DNA of 64,000 bases from Ochotona curzoniae (Eukaryota > Chordata > Mammalia > Lagomorpha > Ochotonidae): positions 22,906,001-22,970,000 of the forward strand of contig NW_024464918.1 in the NCBI RefSeq assembly GCF_017591425.1. Reading direction: 5' to 3'. Position numbers and translations under genes: made by a program. Position 1 is the stretch's first letter. Each line of letters begins with the position of its first letter. The notes beneath the pieces are model-generated. The model saw only the letters and a list, made by a program, of their open reading frames with translations, made no database searches and was not told the origin of the DNA. This document shows, one piece after another, positions 43,575 through 55,441 of the stretch.

Positions 43575-43720
43575 GTTAAGAGTTTCACAGACATAAGGTC
43601 TTTCATTCTTGAAATAGCCACATAAAGAAGCCAGCATTCCCATTTTACAGATGTGTCATCCTAAATGTGAAAATCCACATCTGACATGGTCCAGCTGTTT
43701 AGCCAAATGTTTGACTTGGT
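43575..43720 (-). mobile_element. MIR SINE fragment
   Basis: 'aaggtctttcattcttgaaat', 'agcattcccattttacagat' and 'gtccagctgtttagcc' are consistent with reverse MIR core. Confidence 0.6.
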
Positions 43721-43964
43721 GAGGCCCCAGGACAAGAGAAGGCTGAGTGAGTTCAGCTTTGATGAAAGTACTTCTTCTAGTAAGAGGCTTCATGGAAATG
43801 GGAGCTCCATGTAATGAGTGTGTACCTTTCTGAGAGAGCCGAGACCCACTGCGACTTCTGTCCATGTTAGCTTCAGGAAGCTTATCTAATTCTCCCTGCT
43901 GTGGTTGGGTCCCTGGGTCACACATGCTCATATCTCAGTGTACTCCCCTCTAGAGTTTTGGGGT
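43721..43964. other. Unique DNA
   Basis: Nothing recognised. A 91-codon minus ORF at 43656-43931 overlaps the MIR fragment and has no family features. Confidence 0.5.
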
Positions 43965-44271
43965 TTTTTTAAGATTTGTTTTTATTGGAAAGGCAAATTT
44001 ACAAAGAAAAGGAGAAATAGATCTTGTGTTTGTTGGTTTACTCCCCAGGCAGCTCCAACAACCAGAGCTGAGCTCCAATCCGAAGCCAGGAGCTTCTTCT
44101 GGATCTCCCATGCAGGTGCCAGGTCCCAAGGTTATGGGTCATGCTCTACTGCTGTACCAGGCCACGAGCCAGGGAGCTGGGTTGGAAGTGGAGCAGCCAG
44201 AACATAAACCGGCACCCATTTGAGATCCCAGCACTTGCAAAGTGAAAATTTAGCCAGGAGCCATCATACCT
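43965..44271 (-). mobile_element. C-SINE, intermediate age
   Basis: 'tttttttaagatttgttttt', 'attggaaaggcaaatttaca', 'ccaatccgaagccaggagc', 'accaggccacgagccaggg' and 'aaccggcacccatttgagatcc' are reversed blocks of the pika-like subfamily. Confidence 0.92.
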
Positions 44272-44524
44272 TACCCTTTTCCTTGAAAATTCTTAGCCTG
44301 GTGAAATTCCAGGTCTGTAAGACCACTTACTGTGCCTTTACCATGGAGCTATAAGTACTGTGAGGTGTGTGTGATTCTTCTGTTTCCTTTTGTTTCCATG
44401 GAGCCTGGTATGGTATCTGCCACAGATGATAGATATGTTATTTAGTCCATTAGTTAATTGCTCTGAAAAGAACTGCCGAAAAGAAGGCTGGAGACTTGTT
44501 TAGCTTGTCTTGCACTTTGACAAC

Positions 44525-44820
44525 CTCATTCAACAAATATTTGTTGATCAGATCCCATGATCCAGACACTAAATTATGTACTGAAGGTATAACTTAAATG
44601 ATGCAGAAATGGTTCTTACTCACTTGGGACTTGCCTGCCCATGGGGGAGCAAGATGATAAATGAGTCAAATAAACATGATGACTTTGGATATTTGCAAGT
44701 ACTAAACAATAAGCAATGCTGTTGACATGATGGAGAGCAGCAGGGATTGGGGTGGGGGTTAAGGGAGACCTCTCTAAAGAGAAAACATGGCGCTGAGAAC
44801 TAATCCTGGTACTGAGCCAA
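44525..44820 (-). mobile_element. L2 LINE 3' region
   Basis: 'cattcaacaaatatttgttg', 'gatccagacactaaattatg', 'gcccatgggggagcaagatg' and 'gggagacctctctaaagag' follow the reverse L2 3' end over almost 300 bases. Confidence 0.78.
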
Positions 44821-44869
44821 GTTTGTGACATGACAGGTACAGAATCATCTCATCTCAATCGACATATCA

Positions 44870-45280
44870 GTCACTCAGGCTAAAAGCTTTGCAGTTTTGC
44901 TGACTTCTTCTTGTTACATTCCATGGCCAGTCCAATGACTTCCCTGTCAGAATGAAGCAAATTCATGGGCTTCCCCTACTCCCTCTGCAATGACACTCAT
45001 CCAAGTACCACCATCTCTCATTGGATCTGTTGGCACAGCCTCCTCACTCATTTCTGTACTTTTACTGTCAGTTCATGGTAAGTCAGATCACATCACTGTC
45101 CTGCTCAGGATCCGTCAGTGGCTGTTCATTACACATGGGTGGGTGGAAGCCAAAAGGCTAACCTAGAAGAGTCTCATGTTGTCCCTTGCTACCATTTCCC
45201 ACCATTCTGCTCAAGCTTCTTGCCCTTTGTGCTGCTTTACAAATAGATCAAATATGTTTCAGCCTTGGCTTCTTTTCAGT
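44870..45280 (+). mobile_element. L2 LINE ORF2-end region
   Basis: 'ctcattggatctgttggcac', 'agcctcctcactcatttctg', 'gtcagatcacatcactgtcc', 'tgctcaggatccgtcagtgg' and 'ttcttgccctttgtgctgc' follow the L2 sense order ('cagatcatgtcactcccctgctt..'). It is opposite in orientation to the L2 piece just upstream, so these are two insertions. No frame survives. Confidence 0.72.
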
Positions 45281-45284
45281 GGGC

Positions 45285-45730
45285 AAAGAGTTAAACAAAT
45301 GATGCTCTATCCATGTTATGGAATACTACACAGCAAGAAAAAGGATCACGCTATTGATACACATGACAATCTGGATGAACCTCCAGAAAATTAGATTGAG
45401 TAAGAAAGCCAATTCAAAACTGTAATTTAATGCACATCTCCTTAACCCTTGACAACCACTCATCTATAATTTTGTCATTTTGAAGGTATTATAAATGTGC
45501 AAAAAGACTAGCACTTGCCATGGGGTTGAGAGGAGGCTGAAGGGTGGAGGCAAGGGGATATGACTGTAAAAGTGTAGCATGAGAGATCCTTTTAGCAATA
45601 AAAATAGTTCATGAAGTCTATCAAGGTCAGTGTCCTGATTGTGATGCAGTCCTTCAGCAAAGATGTAACCACAGGTTGCAGGTGGGCGAAGGGTACATAG
45701 TAACTCTCAGTATCATTTCTCAGAAGTACA
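45285..45730 (+). mobile_element. L1 LINE 3' end and 3'UTR, ancient
   Basis: Sense words: 'tccatgttatggaatactac', 'acagcaagaaaaaggatcac', 'acaatctggatgaacctcc', 'gggatatgactgtaaaagtg', 'tagcatgagagatcctttta', 'cctgattgtgatgcagtcc', 'gatgtaaccacaggttgcag' and 'gtgggcgaagggtacatag'. These run from the 3' end of ORF2 through the 3'UTR of an old L1. It is non-coding. Confidence 0.88.
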
Positions 45731-45732
45731 TA

Positions 45733-45915
45733 TAGGTCAGAATTCAAAGCTTGACTTGAAGCAGAGGCCATGGGTTTAATCCCTGCTCTGCCACTTACTA
45801 GCCAATGACCCTGAGCAGTGTATTAGCCTCTCTGAGCCTCTCTTTCCTACCCTACAAAGTAGGAATCATGAAGGTTCTCAGCTTGCATTGTTTTGAAGAT
45901 TAATCAAGGTCATGC
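45733..45915 (+). mobile_element. MIR SINE
   Basis: 'ccatgggtttaatccctgct', 'ctgccacttactagccaatg' with 'accctgagcag', and 'ctctgagcctctctttccta' are well-preserved MIR core blocks. Confidence 0.88.
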
Positions 45916-47699
45916 AGTTGCAGTGCTGGCTGCTGGCTTTGACTTGGAATGTTGATTGGGAGCTCAGGATATGGGACCTGCTTCTGCTGCTGTGATGGTA
46001 CTAAGCAGAGAATCCGGAGGCAGGTCTCGGACATCTTAGGACAAATCAGGAACATGGCAGAGATTCCCCAAACTGCCTCAATTCCCACTGTCTTCATCAG
46101 CATGGTAGTTTTTTCCTTATGGCTCCTGCTCCAAAAGAGATTCACAATTTAGTTTGGGCTAAAATGCTAAGTAAGCACCTGTGCCCTAAGAATTTACTAA
46201 GAATTTAGCTTCTGTTGTACTTGCTTTTAGTTATAGCAATTGAAAAAAAAATCTAGCTTTGCAAAGAGACATTGGTGTGAAGCCTGTGAGCCTCCTCATG
46301 CTAATAGTTCTTATAACGTCTCATAGATGGAGTGTATCACTGGCTCTTCCTCAAAACCTGAATATGTGACAGCACTCAAATGAGTTTGCCCTGGGACTTT
46401 TTTGGGCAAACTTTGAAAAAACATAGGTGATATGGTCTCTTCTAGAACAGAACAAAGTAGACTCAGACCAAAAGCTATTCTTCTGGAACGTTCTCAGTTG
46501 GAATAGGTCCTATGTAACTCTGCCTTCTCTACTTGTGGATTCTGTATCTCTGGATTCAGCCAATCACCAACCAAAGATGTTTGAAGAATATTGTCTGTCC
46601 TGGACACGCACTGAATTCAGTTTGGTTGTTCTTATTCCCTAAGCAATGCTGCATAGCAATGATTTCCACAGCTTTTGCATTGTATTAAGTGGCGTGAGCA
46701 ATAGAGAGGTGATTAATGCATGTGGGAGGAAATCAATAGGTTACAGGAAAAGATAACACCTTTTCTGTAATAGACTTGAGCATCTGCCATCTTGTTATTG
46801 AGGGGATTCAGGTATGAATACTGTGTACATCCTGAGGGAGAACTATTTAGCCATGTCCCCAGTGTGGCAGTCTGCCAGCCAACTGCCTACCATTAAGACA
46901 CAAGAGCCATTCTGACACAGCCACAGCAGAGGTGACAGTTAGGAATGATGAGCTGGACTTTTTAGTTTCTAGATTGCAGAGGTATAGTAAGAAATACAGG
47001 AAATTCTTCCTCTCCAAGTGAAATCTATTAAAAATGCCTAAGAGGCAGCAAGTATGGGGGTCAGTATTGGGGGTCACAGAAATAAATTGGGCCGGGTTGC
47101 TTGCCCTTGAGTGACGCTGCTTCTCAAATGATGATCAGTGTAGCATTAGAGAAGAGATTTGAATTAGGAAACCTGAGTGGGAGTCCCTACTCTCCCAGAC
47201 GAACTTGTTGGGGCGAGCTTTCCCAAACCTTCACTTCCAGCTTTCTGTGTAAAGGGAGAGGATTACCTACTGTGCCTTCCTCCTGCAGGATTTGAGAGAG
47301 AAATACATGTAAACACAGAATGTTGTATTAACCCAAAGCCAACATTTGTGTGTGCTGCTGTTAAATCAGTAATTATAACTTCAGGCTGCTTCGCCCAAGG
47401 ATTAAAAAAAAAAAAATCCAAACAATCATTTTTGTTTTCCTCATGCTTTTTAGAACAGATGGGTCCATCAGGGCAAAGAAGAGAATTCTAAAAGGTTTTG
47501 TCATTTTGGTGTGAGACTTAGCAGCCGGCAGTTGCTCAAGTCCCTTCGACAAAACGGTGCAGTATTTGCCCCAGCCTTTTCACATCCCCTCCCATATTTT
47601 AATCAGTTGTCCCAGAAACCTCATCTCCGTTTCCTTTTGTAGACTGAAGAACACATTGACAGTAAAATTGATCTGTTCATTCCTGTGCTCCATTTTTTT
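45916..47699. other. Mostly unique DNA, no gene recognised
   Basis: No confident transposon. A weak word at 46540-46600 (tctctggattcagccaatca) recalls an old DNA-transposon end. A13 occurs at 47404-47416. The 104-codon ORF at 47177-47491 reads through an A-run into poly-Lys and shows no domain. Confidence 0.45.
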
Positions 47700-47983
47700 T
47701 CAAAGACTTTATTTATTTGGAAGGTAAAATGATAAAGAGATTGTTCATCCACTGAGTTAGTCCCCAAATGCCCTAAATAGCCAGGGCAGGCCAGGATGAA
47801 ACCAGGAATCTCAAAGTCCATCCAACTCTGTCACAGGAGTCCCAGCACTTAGGCCCACGTTCTCTATACTTTTCCAGGTGCCTTAACAAGGGGCTGGATC
47901 AGCCGGGCCTCAAACCAGTGCCCATACGGAATGCTGGCATTGCAGACAGAAGCCATGCATAGCACCACAGTGCAGCCCCTTTC
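47700..47983 (-). mobile_element. C-SINE, old
   Basis: 'tcaaagactttatttatttgg', 'ccatccactgagttagtccc' type start, 'ggcaggccaggatgaaacc', 'aggtgccttaacaaggggc' and 'ccagtgcccatacggaatgc', ending near 'cacagtgcagcccc'. Reversed order. Confidence 0.85.
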
Positions 47984-48724
47984 CTACCCTCTCCTCCCTC
48001 CCACTTTTTTTCCCCTATAGAGTGTGTCTCTTTTAAGATATCATCTTTCTTACCTCTGACTCTGGCTGCCACCCAGAGGCTGTTTCATCCAATGATTACT
48101 ATGTAGGACCTTTTTGGTTTTTTTTATTTCCAGCCCCCGAATTGTTTCAAAGTTAATAATTCTTCACAGATGTTGTGTAGTCCCTGGTACCAGTGGTAAA
48201 TGTGGTTTAGATGGGGTAGATGTGACCGGGATCTCTTTCCAAGAAGGTGAGATGATATGAGAGACCATAAAGCAGCTGTTAATGTCCCTGTCAAAACCAG
48301 GAGGGCTACACACAGCAGTAGAAAGCCATTCTCCAGGTCCCCAAACTAACTGTCTTGATTAACATGCTGCATGGCCATCACAGGTGTAGCACATAATAGC
48401 TCTAGATGGTGTTCATAGCCAAGCCAATTAAGATCTGTCACTGGGCCAAGAACTAACCGTGTGTGCATCATAATGCCACAAGTCAAAATGAGTTCTCTAA
48501 ATAATAACTGCTGGCATTTCTAGGACATCTTATGGTTAAATACACCATCCATCCTTTGTTTCATTTTCTTCTCATATACAGGGAAGGTAGCTTGGGTGAG
48601 AAACCAAAGCTAACAAAAGTTGAGCAATTAATTGATCGATTTAGAAACCTCTTATGGCAGAACACTCATGATAATCAGAAGTCCTCATAGAATTCTCTGC
48701 TATCCATATGGCAATAACTAACAT
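47984..48724. other. Unique DNA, no gene recognised
   Basis: No transposon or exon was identified. Confidence 0.5.
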
Positions 48725-49005
48725 TTATCTATCACTTAACAGCTCACAAAATGCTATTACATTCATTTTCTTACTACCTCTTCCCTAATAACCCTGTGAA
48801 ACAGATCTTTGTTGTTCTATTTTTAGGGAAGGAAAAGGCCCAAAACCTTGGCATGCTGGCTGGAATCCTGCCTCTCATTTTCTAGTTGAGGAAGCTGTGG
48901 TTTGGGTGAGGTTCTGTCTCTTGGTCAAGTGCATAGGATTACTAAGCTTTGGAACAGGGTTTTAAACTCAGGTCTGCTAACTTCAATACTGGACTCCAAC
49001 AGTAC
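48725..49005 (-). mobile_element. MIR SINE
   Basis: 'taataaccctgtgaaacaga', 'tctatttttagggaaggaaa', 'ttgaggaagctgtggtttgg' and 'gggttttaaactcaggtctgc' are reverse MIR blocks. The middle looks duplicated or expanded, as the element is longer than a normal MIR, so two MIRs may overlap here. Confidence 0.75.
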
Positions 49006-49035
49006 CACTCCATTCTCATTCTCTCATTCATTCAT

Positions 49036-49051
49036 TCTCTCTCTCTCTCTC
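49036..49051 (+). repeat. Short (CT)n run
   Basis: Eight CT units preceded by (ATTC)n-like 'attcattcattc'. Confidence 0.9.
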
Positions 49052-50488
49052 ATTTTAAAGCTAAAGGAGGCAGGATACTGACTAAGCTACAAAGTCTTCT
49101 GTTGCCACAGTACCCAACTTTAAGCAACTACTGGTTTGTTGTCAATCATATTCACATTGAGTTAAGAGTAGACAGTTTATATTCTAATCTGCATATAGAT
49201 CTGGCTCTTGGTCTCTGAACTTGCCGATCTCCATGGTGCTGGTGACATGAGTTTGAGTCAGCTTTTGTTGGTTTGCAGGCCACCATCCACTAGAATGGCT
49301 GTGGATGACCACAAAGGTGTGTGAGCCAATGAGGCAGGCTCTGATGTAGACAGACTGCCTACCAGAAGGAAAGAATAAGCTCTTAGCTATTCTCAGCCAC
49401 AAATAATGAGTTGCAATAAATGTGGTATTCTTTGTGTCTTTGAGGGGAAGAATGAGGAGGAGTCTCTTTTGGCTCTTCTGGTGGTGGTTTCTAGGTTAAT
49501 ACCGAGCCCCTGAGAACAAATGACTGCCTGGCTCATGTCCCAGTACGGATGGAACACACAAGATGGTTCCCTGGTGACCCGTGTGTGGGTGGGAGTGGAA
49601 TTTCACATGGTTCACTGCTGGCCAGCCAGTGCTTCCACTCACTGTTCCCTCTGAAAGCATTCCATAGTCCCAGCCTGTGTGTTCCCACTGGAGGAGGACA
49701 GAAAATGAATGCTGTGTTCCCAATAGCACAGTGAAGCTTAAGGGCCAGGTTCCTTTCATCTAAAAAGCCAACAATGATGATTTCCTCAAGAGCAAATGGC
49801 TTCCCTGGCTTCTTTGGCTGCAGAGACATAGCTGTGTCTGCTCTCCTGCTCCATGCAGAAATCTGGCACATGACTGGGACAGCCAAGCTCATCTCAACAT
49901 AATCTATTTTTAAAAAGAGCCATAACTGGGAGTAGGAGGGACTATAGGATCAGCTTTAAATGCTGTTGCATTGTATTTCAGATTTCTGTTACAAAATGGA
50001 GGAAGGAAAAGGTACATTTTAGGTAACTACGTGAGTGTTTTTGAAATACCAGTGTATACTTAAATGTTTTTCTAACACTTTATAATTCCCAGACATTGAA
50101 TGAATAAATCTACACTTGCCTTTGCTTAATGCAGTTGAATTGATTTCTGCCCACTGACCTGTGATTCTATCTCAGTGGGAAATAATCGATAGGTCATTTG
50201 GGCTCACTTTGGCATGTCATTGGTCCCTGCTTTAATCTTGGTAATCCCGGCTGTAAACTAGGCACTATGGAGGTGGATTGATTGGTGGCAATACTGCTCA
50301 ATGATTTTGTGACTCTCATGTTTAGGCAGGTTTTAGCTCATGTTTCAGTGAAGTTGTTCCTTCTGCTTTGGCGTTTACACTTCAGTGCCTCTTTGCCTGT
50401 CTTAGATACATGAACATATTTGTGGCAAATGGAATTAAAGATAAATTTCCTTTGGTGTAAAGAAGTCTAAAACCCATGCAGAGGAAAG
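49052..50488. other. Unique DNA, no gene recognised
   Basis: No transposon was assigned. A 119-codon minus ORF at 49533-49892 overlaps ORFs on both strands. The translation shows no domain or signal peptide. Without splice evidence I do not call it a gene. Confidence 0.45.
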
Positions 50489-50605
50489 GTCTTCAAAAAG
50501 TTTATGAGGATATGTGCTATTAAAAATACCTATGCTTAGATTATAACATTTTTTGTATCACAGATTTAAATCCATTTTTTTCACAAACCTTTGACAGAGT
50601 TTTCA
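50489..50605. mobile_element. Palindromic MITE, second diverged member
   Basis: The left end aggtcttcaaaaagtttatg and right end tttttcacaaacctttgac (inverse gtcaaaggtttgtgaaaaa) are a decayed inverted pair. They match the ends of the element at 37129-37254 (cttcaaaaggttcatgg). The interior 'acctatgcttagattataac' is AT-rich. The size is similar (about 117 bp). Confidence 0.6.
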
Positions 50606-51179
50606 TATGGAAAGGTCCGATTGGGAGGAAGCTTGGGATTGAAAGGTTTCAAACAGAATCTGAAAGGGAAATGATAAAAATGTAAAAACATGATAAGACA
50701 TCAGTGTTTCAAAAATTCGGATTGAACCCGATGAGGAAAGGTGACATTTAAAACTAACATCAGAATCACTGAGCTAAAATTAATATAAATCTTCCTCTCA
50801 CTTGAGATACACGCACCCCCCTTACTGTCTATTCTCTGGGAGAAAGTGTTTTACATGTATCCTAATCCTAACCGCAATATTCCTTTGGCCTTATGTGATA
50901 ATTTTGTAAGTCTCAGGCAAAATTATTTATGAAAGGAACATAGGAATGCTATATATTGCCCAAGTCCTTTCACTCCAATATTTGTTAAAAACCCAATGTC
51001 AATGTGCTCTTGATTCTTAAAAAAAAAAAAAAAAAAAGGAGAAAAATCTTCCCCCACCTACCCAGCCATTCATTGCCTATCAATTATTAATTCTCGCTAA
51101 TCTTCAGGTATGAAGCTATTGTTAAAGAGGGTGGAATTACATAAAGCAGATTGCTTGTTCCAATGGCATGTGCATGGCA
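50606..51179. other. Unique DNA with a long A-run
   Basis: An A18 run occurs at 51020-51037, preceded by 'tgctcttgattctt'. No element upstream could be named, so it is not called a retrotransposon tail. Confidence 0.45.
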
Positions 51180-51630
51180 GCCTCGGCTTGCTAAGGCTGC
51201 ATTACGAAGGTGCCACCAGAGATGACCCAAACAATAGAAGTTTGTTATCTCACAGTTCTGAGAGCCAGAAGTTCAATATCCAGGAGTTGGCAGGGTTGGC
51301 TCCTGGGAGGGCTAGGAGAGAGAAACTGGCCCATCCCTCTCTCCTGGCTTCTGTTGGTTTGCTGGCAGTCTTTGGCATCTTTGGTTTAGGGATACATCCG
51401 CTCCATCTCGATCATCATGTCATGTGGTATTCTGCATGAATGCATGTCTGTCTCAGGATTCAAGGTTCACCTTTCTATAAGACCCAAGTCAGATTAGACG
51501 AGAACTTAGACTATCTCAGTGATTTTCTAGGGAAACCAGGACAGTGGCTAGCTTGATCCACTGTTCATTAGCTACACCCAAAGCTGTCCAGAGTCTTGGC
51601 AGTCCCTCCAACCTTAAGATTCAAGTACAT
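51180..51630 (+). mobile_element. Ancient mammalian interspersed repeat, family not named
   Basis: 'ttgctaaggctgcattacga', 'aacaatagaagtttgttatc', 'tcacagttctgagagccaga', 'agttcaatatccaggagttgg' and 'cagggttggctcctgggagg' match a common old repeat ('ggctgccataacaaagtaccacagactgggtggcttaaacaacagaaatttattttctcacagttctgg'). The 109-codon ORF at 51110-51439 is this repeat. Confidence 0.65.
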
Positions 51631-52704
51631 TCCCACGCAGTGAAGAGACAGGCAGCAGCCTGCCCAAAATCACCAGATGGCATGGAGTCCTCCGTGACAC
51701 TGGCATCACACACATTTTAGATTTATTGAAAAGCTTATAAAAAAATGAGATACTCTCTAGGGCAATAAAGTCCCAAATCCATCAATTTCCTGGAGTATCC
51801 AGGCACAGGCCCCCTGGCTGTTTTTGAGGTGGCTAGCCAGTAATTCTTCAAATGGTTTCTTCTGACACACACACCACATTTTCTTTCTTAACAAAGTGAA
51901 GACTTGATTTCTGCGGAGTCCATTACACAGATTGGCCCCTGAGGTAATGGCAAGAGGAGAATCTAATGGGTTCCACTAAGGAAATCCCATTTGCTCCATG
52001 AAGACTCAACAGTGAGGAGTGTTCCTGAACAAGTCTCTGTTTACCTAAACCTAAACACAAATAGCATTCAATCCACCTCTTCCTCTTTGGAAACTAGGCT
52101 GGTATTGATTGTAGAACTATCGAATATTTTTCAGCTCCATTTTGCTTTTAAAAGAACTGAGGATGACACAGAAAGTATATTAACTATGACATGATAAATA
52201 AACTCAGCTAGATGCCCTGAAATCATGGACTGTGAGTAGTGAAATCCAGCTTCCTGGTGCAGGCATGAGTGGCCACTCTAACAAGCCTGATGCTTGGTGA
52301 TCTGGTCCTTGCTAAAAGCTAGCACTCGTTGTTGTTGCCCTGGCTGTAGAGTCTAACCTGCCCTCTAGAGGCATGGGGGTGTAAGAACTACCAAGGTGTC
52401 AGAGGATGTTGGCTGCCTGCAGGGACATTATGCATGCTGTCACCCCACCCTTCTCCCTTCTGCCACCCCCACAGTTTCCAATTTAGGATTCTATGTACAT
52501 TTTTAAGACGTACAAGAAAAGAATTGGCAAGATAGAAAAGCCAGTTTCATTAGAGGTGAAGGCATGGTGTGAATATTAAATGCGTCTCTATTCTGTCCTC
52601 AGTGTCATGAAGACGTACACTTAGAAGAAGGTTGCCCGCTAGGTTTGAACCTTGCATACAGAGTAAGCTTCGTTCCGCTTAACTGTGTGCTTTCAGAATC
52701 AGTC
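51631..52704. other. Unique DNA, no gene recognised
   Basis: No transposon or exon was identified. Confidence 0.5.
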
Positions 52705-52860
52705 TGGTGACCATAGACATTCCCAGAGAATCTCTTAGAATGAAGAAGCCCAGATCCTGATCCTCGGAACTGGGGTGGGCTCAGGAATCTGTATTTTTGC
52801 CATGTCCGTTTAGGATTTGTGGCCTTCATGGCCTGTGACATGTACTTGGAACAGTGGCTG
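52705..52860 (+). mobile_element. MER5/Charlie-like hAT fragment
   Basis: 'cccagatcctgatcctcgga', 'actggggtgggctcaggaat' and 'ctgtatttttgccatgtcc' follow the common hAT-type order 'ctgggccccacccc..gtggggcccaggaatctgcatttttaacaagctcc'. Confidence 0.6.
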
Positions 52861-53199
52861 TTCTCTCCTGATCATCTTTCTTGGAGAATACCAGTCTGTT
52901 TATTATGATCCTATCACTGTTCCTTTAAATGGACTGCACTCCCATGTGTGCCGCTGGAGGAAAAAAAAAACACAGTAAAATCAAACAGTATAAGTAAGAA
53001 CCATTAATTTTACATCATCGAAGTGGACTTGCCATAAATGTGTTAATGGAAACTCATCTAGAACTTTTTATCTTTGTGTATGTTTGTGTGTAATCTTTGT
53101 CATTTAAAGTGTTCTTTTATCTAGTCAGGCGCAGTTTCATGGAAGAGAAAGGGAAAGATGTGGTTTCCACGAGACCATTGTCTTTCAGAGATGAAAGTT
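52861..53199. other. Unique DNA
   Basis: An A10 run occurs near 52961. No transposon or exon was identified. Confidence 0.5.
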
Positions 53200-53690
53200 T
53201 TCCCTCCTCGAGCTCTGTGATTCAAGGGCTCTTCCTCTTGACATCAACAGGGGCATCTGGACGTGTTCCTTTCCTTTGCCCAGTCCTGGCACTTCGTGCT
53301 CCCATCACGTCAAAGTCTCTTTGGGCTTGTGGTCCCTTAGGAGTTATCCCTTCTGACCAATGTCCTTCCCACCGCTACCCATCGCCCTCTGTCCAAGCTG
53401 ACTTTCTTTAATGCTTAATGTGGGATTCTTTCTTCAGAGACCTATCATGCTTTCTCTATGTTCAATTTTAAGTGAACTTCCTAATTTGTAGTGCTTTGTA
53501 CTGATCTTAATACATACTTTGTTATCAAATTCTAGTACCCTAGAAGTATCTTGGTACACATTTTTTTAATAGTTGCTTCTGCTTGTCTGTCACCCACAGT
53601 GATATCCTTCAGGAGCAGGAACTATCACATGTATTCTTGTCATTAATTTCTAACAGTTTCTCAATGAATATTTCAATTATTTTACCTAAT
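53200..53690 (+). mobile_element. L2 LINE 3' region
   Basis: 'cctttgcccagtcctggcac', 'gttatcccttctgaccaatg', 'gcttctgcttgtctgtcacc', 'atccttcaggagcaggaact' and 'tttctcaatgaatatttcaa' follow the L2 3'UTR. The 104-codon ORF at 53097-53411 overlaps it and is not a gene. Confidence 0.65.
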
Positions 53691-54267
53691 TTGTCAATTT
53701 TATGAAAAAAAAATCTGCATAATTATTTCAGTGCTTTCCAGTATAAGCAGAATGAAGAGCCTTGAAACTGGTATTAGATTGCCAGGGGTCACCATAACTC
53801 AGCAGGGGGTTGGGCTTCCATGGGGAGATGGAAATCAATAAAATCATTTAGGTAGCAAAGTCAAAGCAAGAAATTTCTGTTGAAATGGTGAAGAACAGCC
53901 TTCTTCATAGACTGTTGGAGCTGTTACTTTCTGGGTTGAGTATTACTTCCTTCAAGGGGCAATAACTAAAAGGAATTAGGGATTGTCTTCTCTCTCCTTA
54001 CACAGTGGTTATCATTGGTTGTCATGGCAACTATAAACTGTCATGGTGTGCAGGGAGTGGGAGTTGTGAATTGTTACTGCACTAATGTACCACAAATAGG
54101 GTATGATGAGGCTAGAGACCAGGAAGCTGTTAATGTGGCTGCCATGTTGGATTCAACCAATTTGAGCCAGTTTCATTGCCTGACTCTTGGGTTTTTTTGT
54201 TTTGTTTAGTCACTTTCTGGTGGGCAGAACTGGGGCTTGTCACATCCTCTCTCAATATTCCTATATT
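53691..54267. other. Unique DNA, no gene recognised
   Basis: An A9 run occurs at 53705-53713. No transposon or exon was identified. Confidence 0.5.
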
Positions 54268-54572
54268 ATTACTTACTTACTTACTTGAAAAGCAGAGTTA
54301 GCAGAAAATGAACCATCCACTTGTTCACTCCCCTGGTGCTTCCAATAGCTGATGTTTGGACAGGCTGAAGCCAGGAGCCTAGAGCCTCATCCAGGTCTCT
54401 TGCCTGGGTAGCAAGGGCTCCAGTACTTGGACCATCCATGGCTGCCTCCTCAGGAACATTTTCAGGGTGTTGGATTGTAAGTGGAGCATCTGGTACTCAA
54501 GCTAGTGCTCATCTGTGATGCCAACAGCTCAGTAGGCATCTCAACCCATTGTTCCATGGTGTTTCCCACCCC
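54268..54572 (-). mobile_element. C-SINE, old, with a (TTAC)n tail
   Basis: The tail side is a short 'attacttacttacttacttg' microsatellite, then 'ttgttcactcccctggtgct', 'aggctgaagccaggagccta', 'atggctgcctcctcaggaac' and 'ggtactcaagctagtgctca'. Reversed C-SINE. Confidence 0.85.
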
Positions 54573-55050
54573 AAACCACCACTCCCCACCCCTGCCCCCA
54601 AACAGAACTTTAAGGTTGCGTAAGAGGTTGCTCTTGTCTCATGAAGACTATGACTGTTGGTTATTTGACGTACAAAAGTGGGAACTAAGCATAGGCAAGT
54701 TAGCTGAGAGATGCTCAACTGTCATGTCTTTGGCACTCTGCAGCATATAATGGGAAATAAAGATTTGAAAGTATTTCTTCTTTCAGGAACCCCTAGTTAG
54801 GTGCATAAAGAGTTCCCTGTGTGAAATCTAGGTGCAATATATTTAGTGCCACATCAGGTAATACAGAAAAGATGATTTTCAAGTTATTTTTAGCTCAGCT
54901 TTTCTGTGACTCTAAGGTTTTTATAGCATCTACCCACATTAACTACTCTGATGTGTCTTCTAAATGAGTTAAGGATCATTTGCTGAAGATCTGTGCACCT
55001 TCAAGGTCAAACATAGTCCGAAAATTTTAAGAAATGGAGATACCAATAAA
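54573..55050. other. Unique DNA, no gene recognised
   Basis: C-rich at 54565-54600. No transposon or exon was identified. Confidence 0.5.
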
Positions 55051-55102
55051 TACTTTTCCATTTTTAAATTACTTGATACTTTTCCATTTTTAAATTACTT
55101 GA
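55051..55102 (+). repeat. Perfect 26-bp tandem duplication
   Basis: Two identical 26-bp units (55051-55076, 55077-55102; beginning tacttttcc, ending attacttga). No divergence between them, so it is recent or maintained. Confidence 0.97.
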
Positions 55103-55189
55103 TTCAACTAAAAAAATGCTTGTATGCTTAATGGACATTGAGGAATGATGTATCACATTAGGGGATATGACAGCTCCGTGAGAAAGTGG

Positions 55190-55384
55190 CGGGGAAGGGA
55201 ATGACGGTGCAGCCGATAAAGCCACTAATAGCCTGGGGAAAGCAGCAGCCAGTGACCCCAGTGTTTGGGTTCCTGCCACCATGTGAAAAACCCAAGAGAT
55301 GTTTCAACTTCGGTGTGACCCAGCACTGGCCGTTATGGCCATCTGATAAAAGCAGCAGATAAAAGATCTCTCTCTTTGTGTTTC

Positions 55385-55441
<57 letters not shown>

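Noticed and set aside
51020..51037. A18 run as a processed-pseudogene tail
   Set aside because: No cDNA-like sequence was recognisable upstream and no target duplication was seen.
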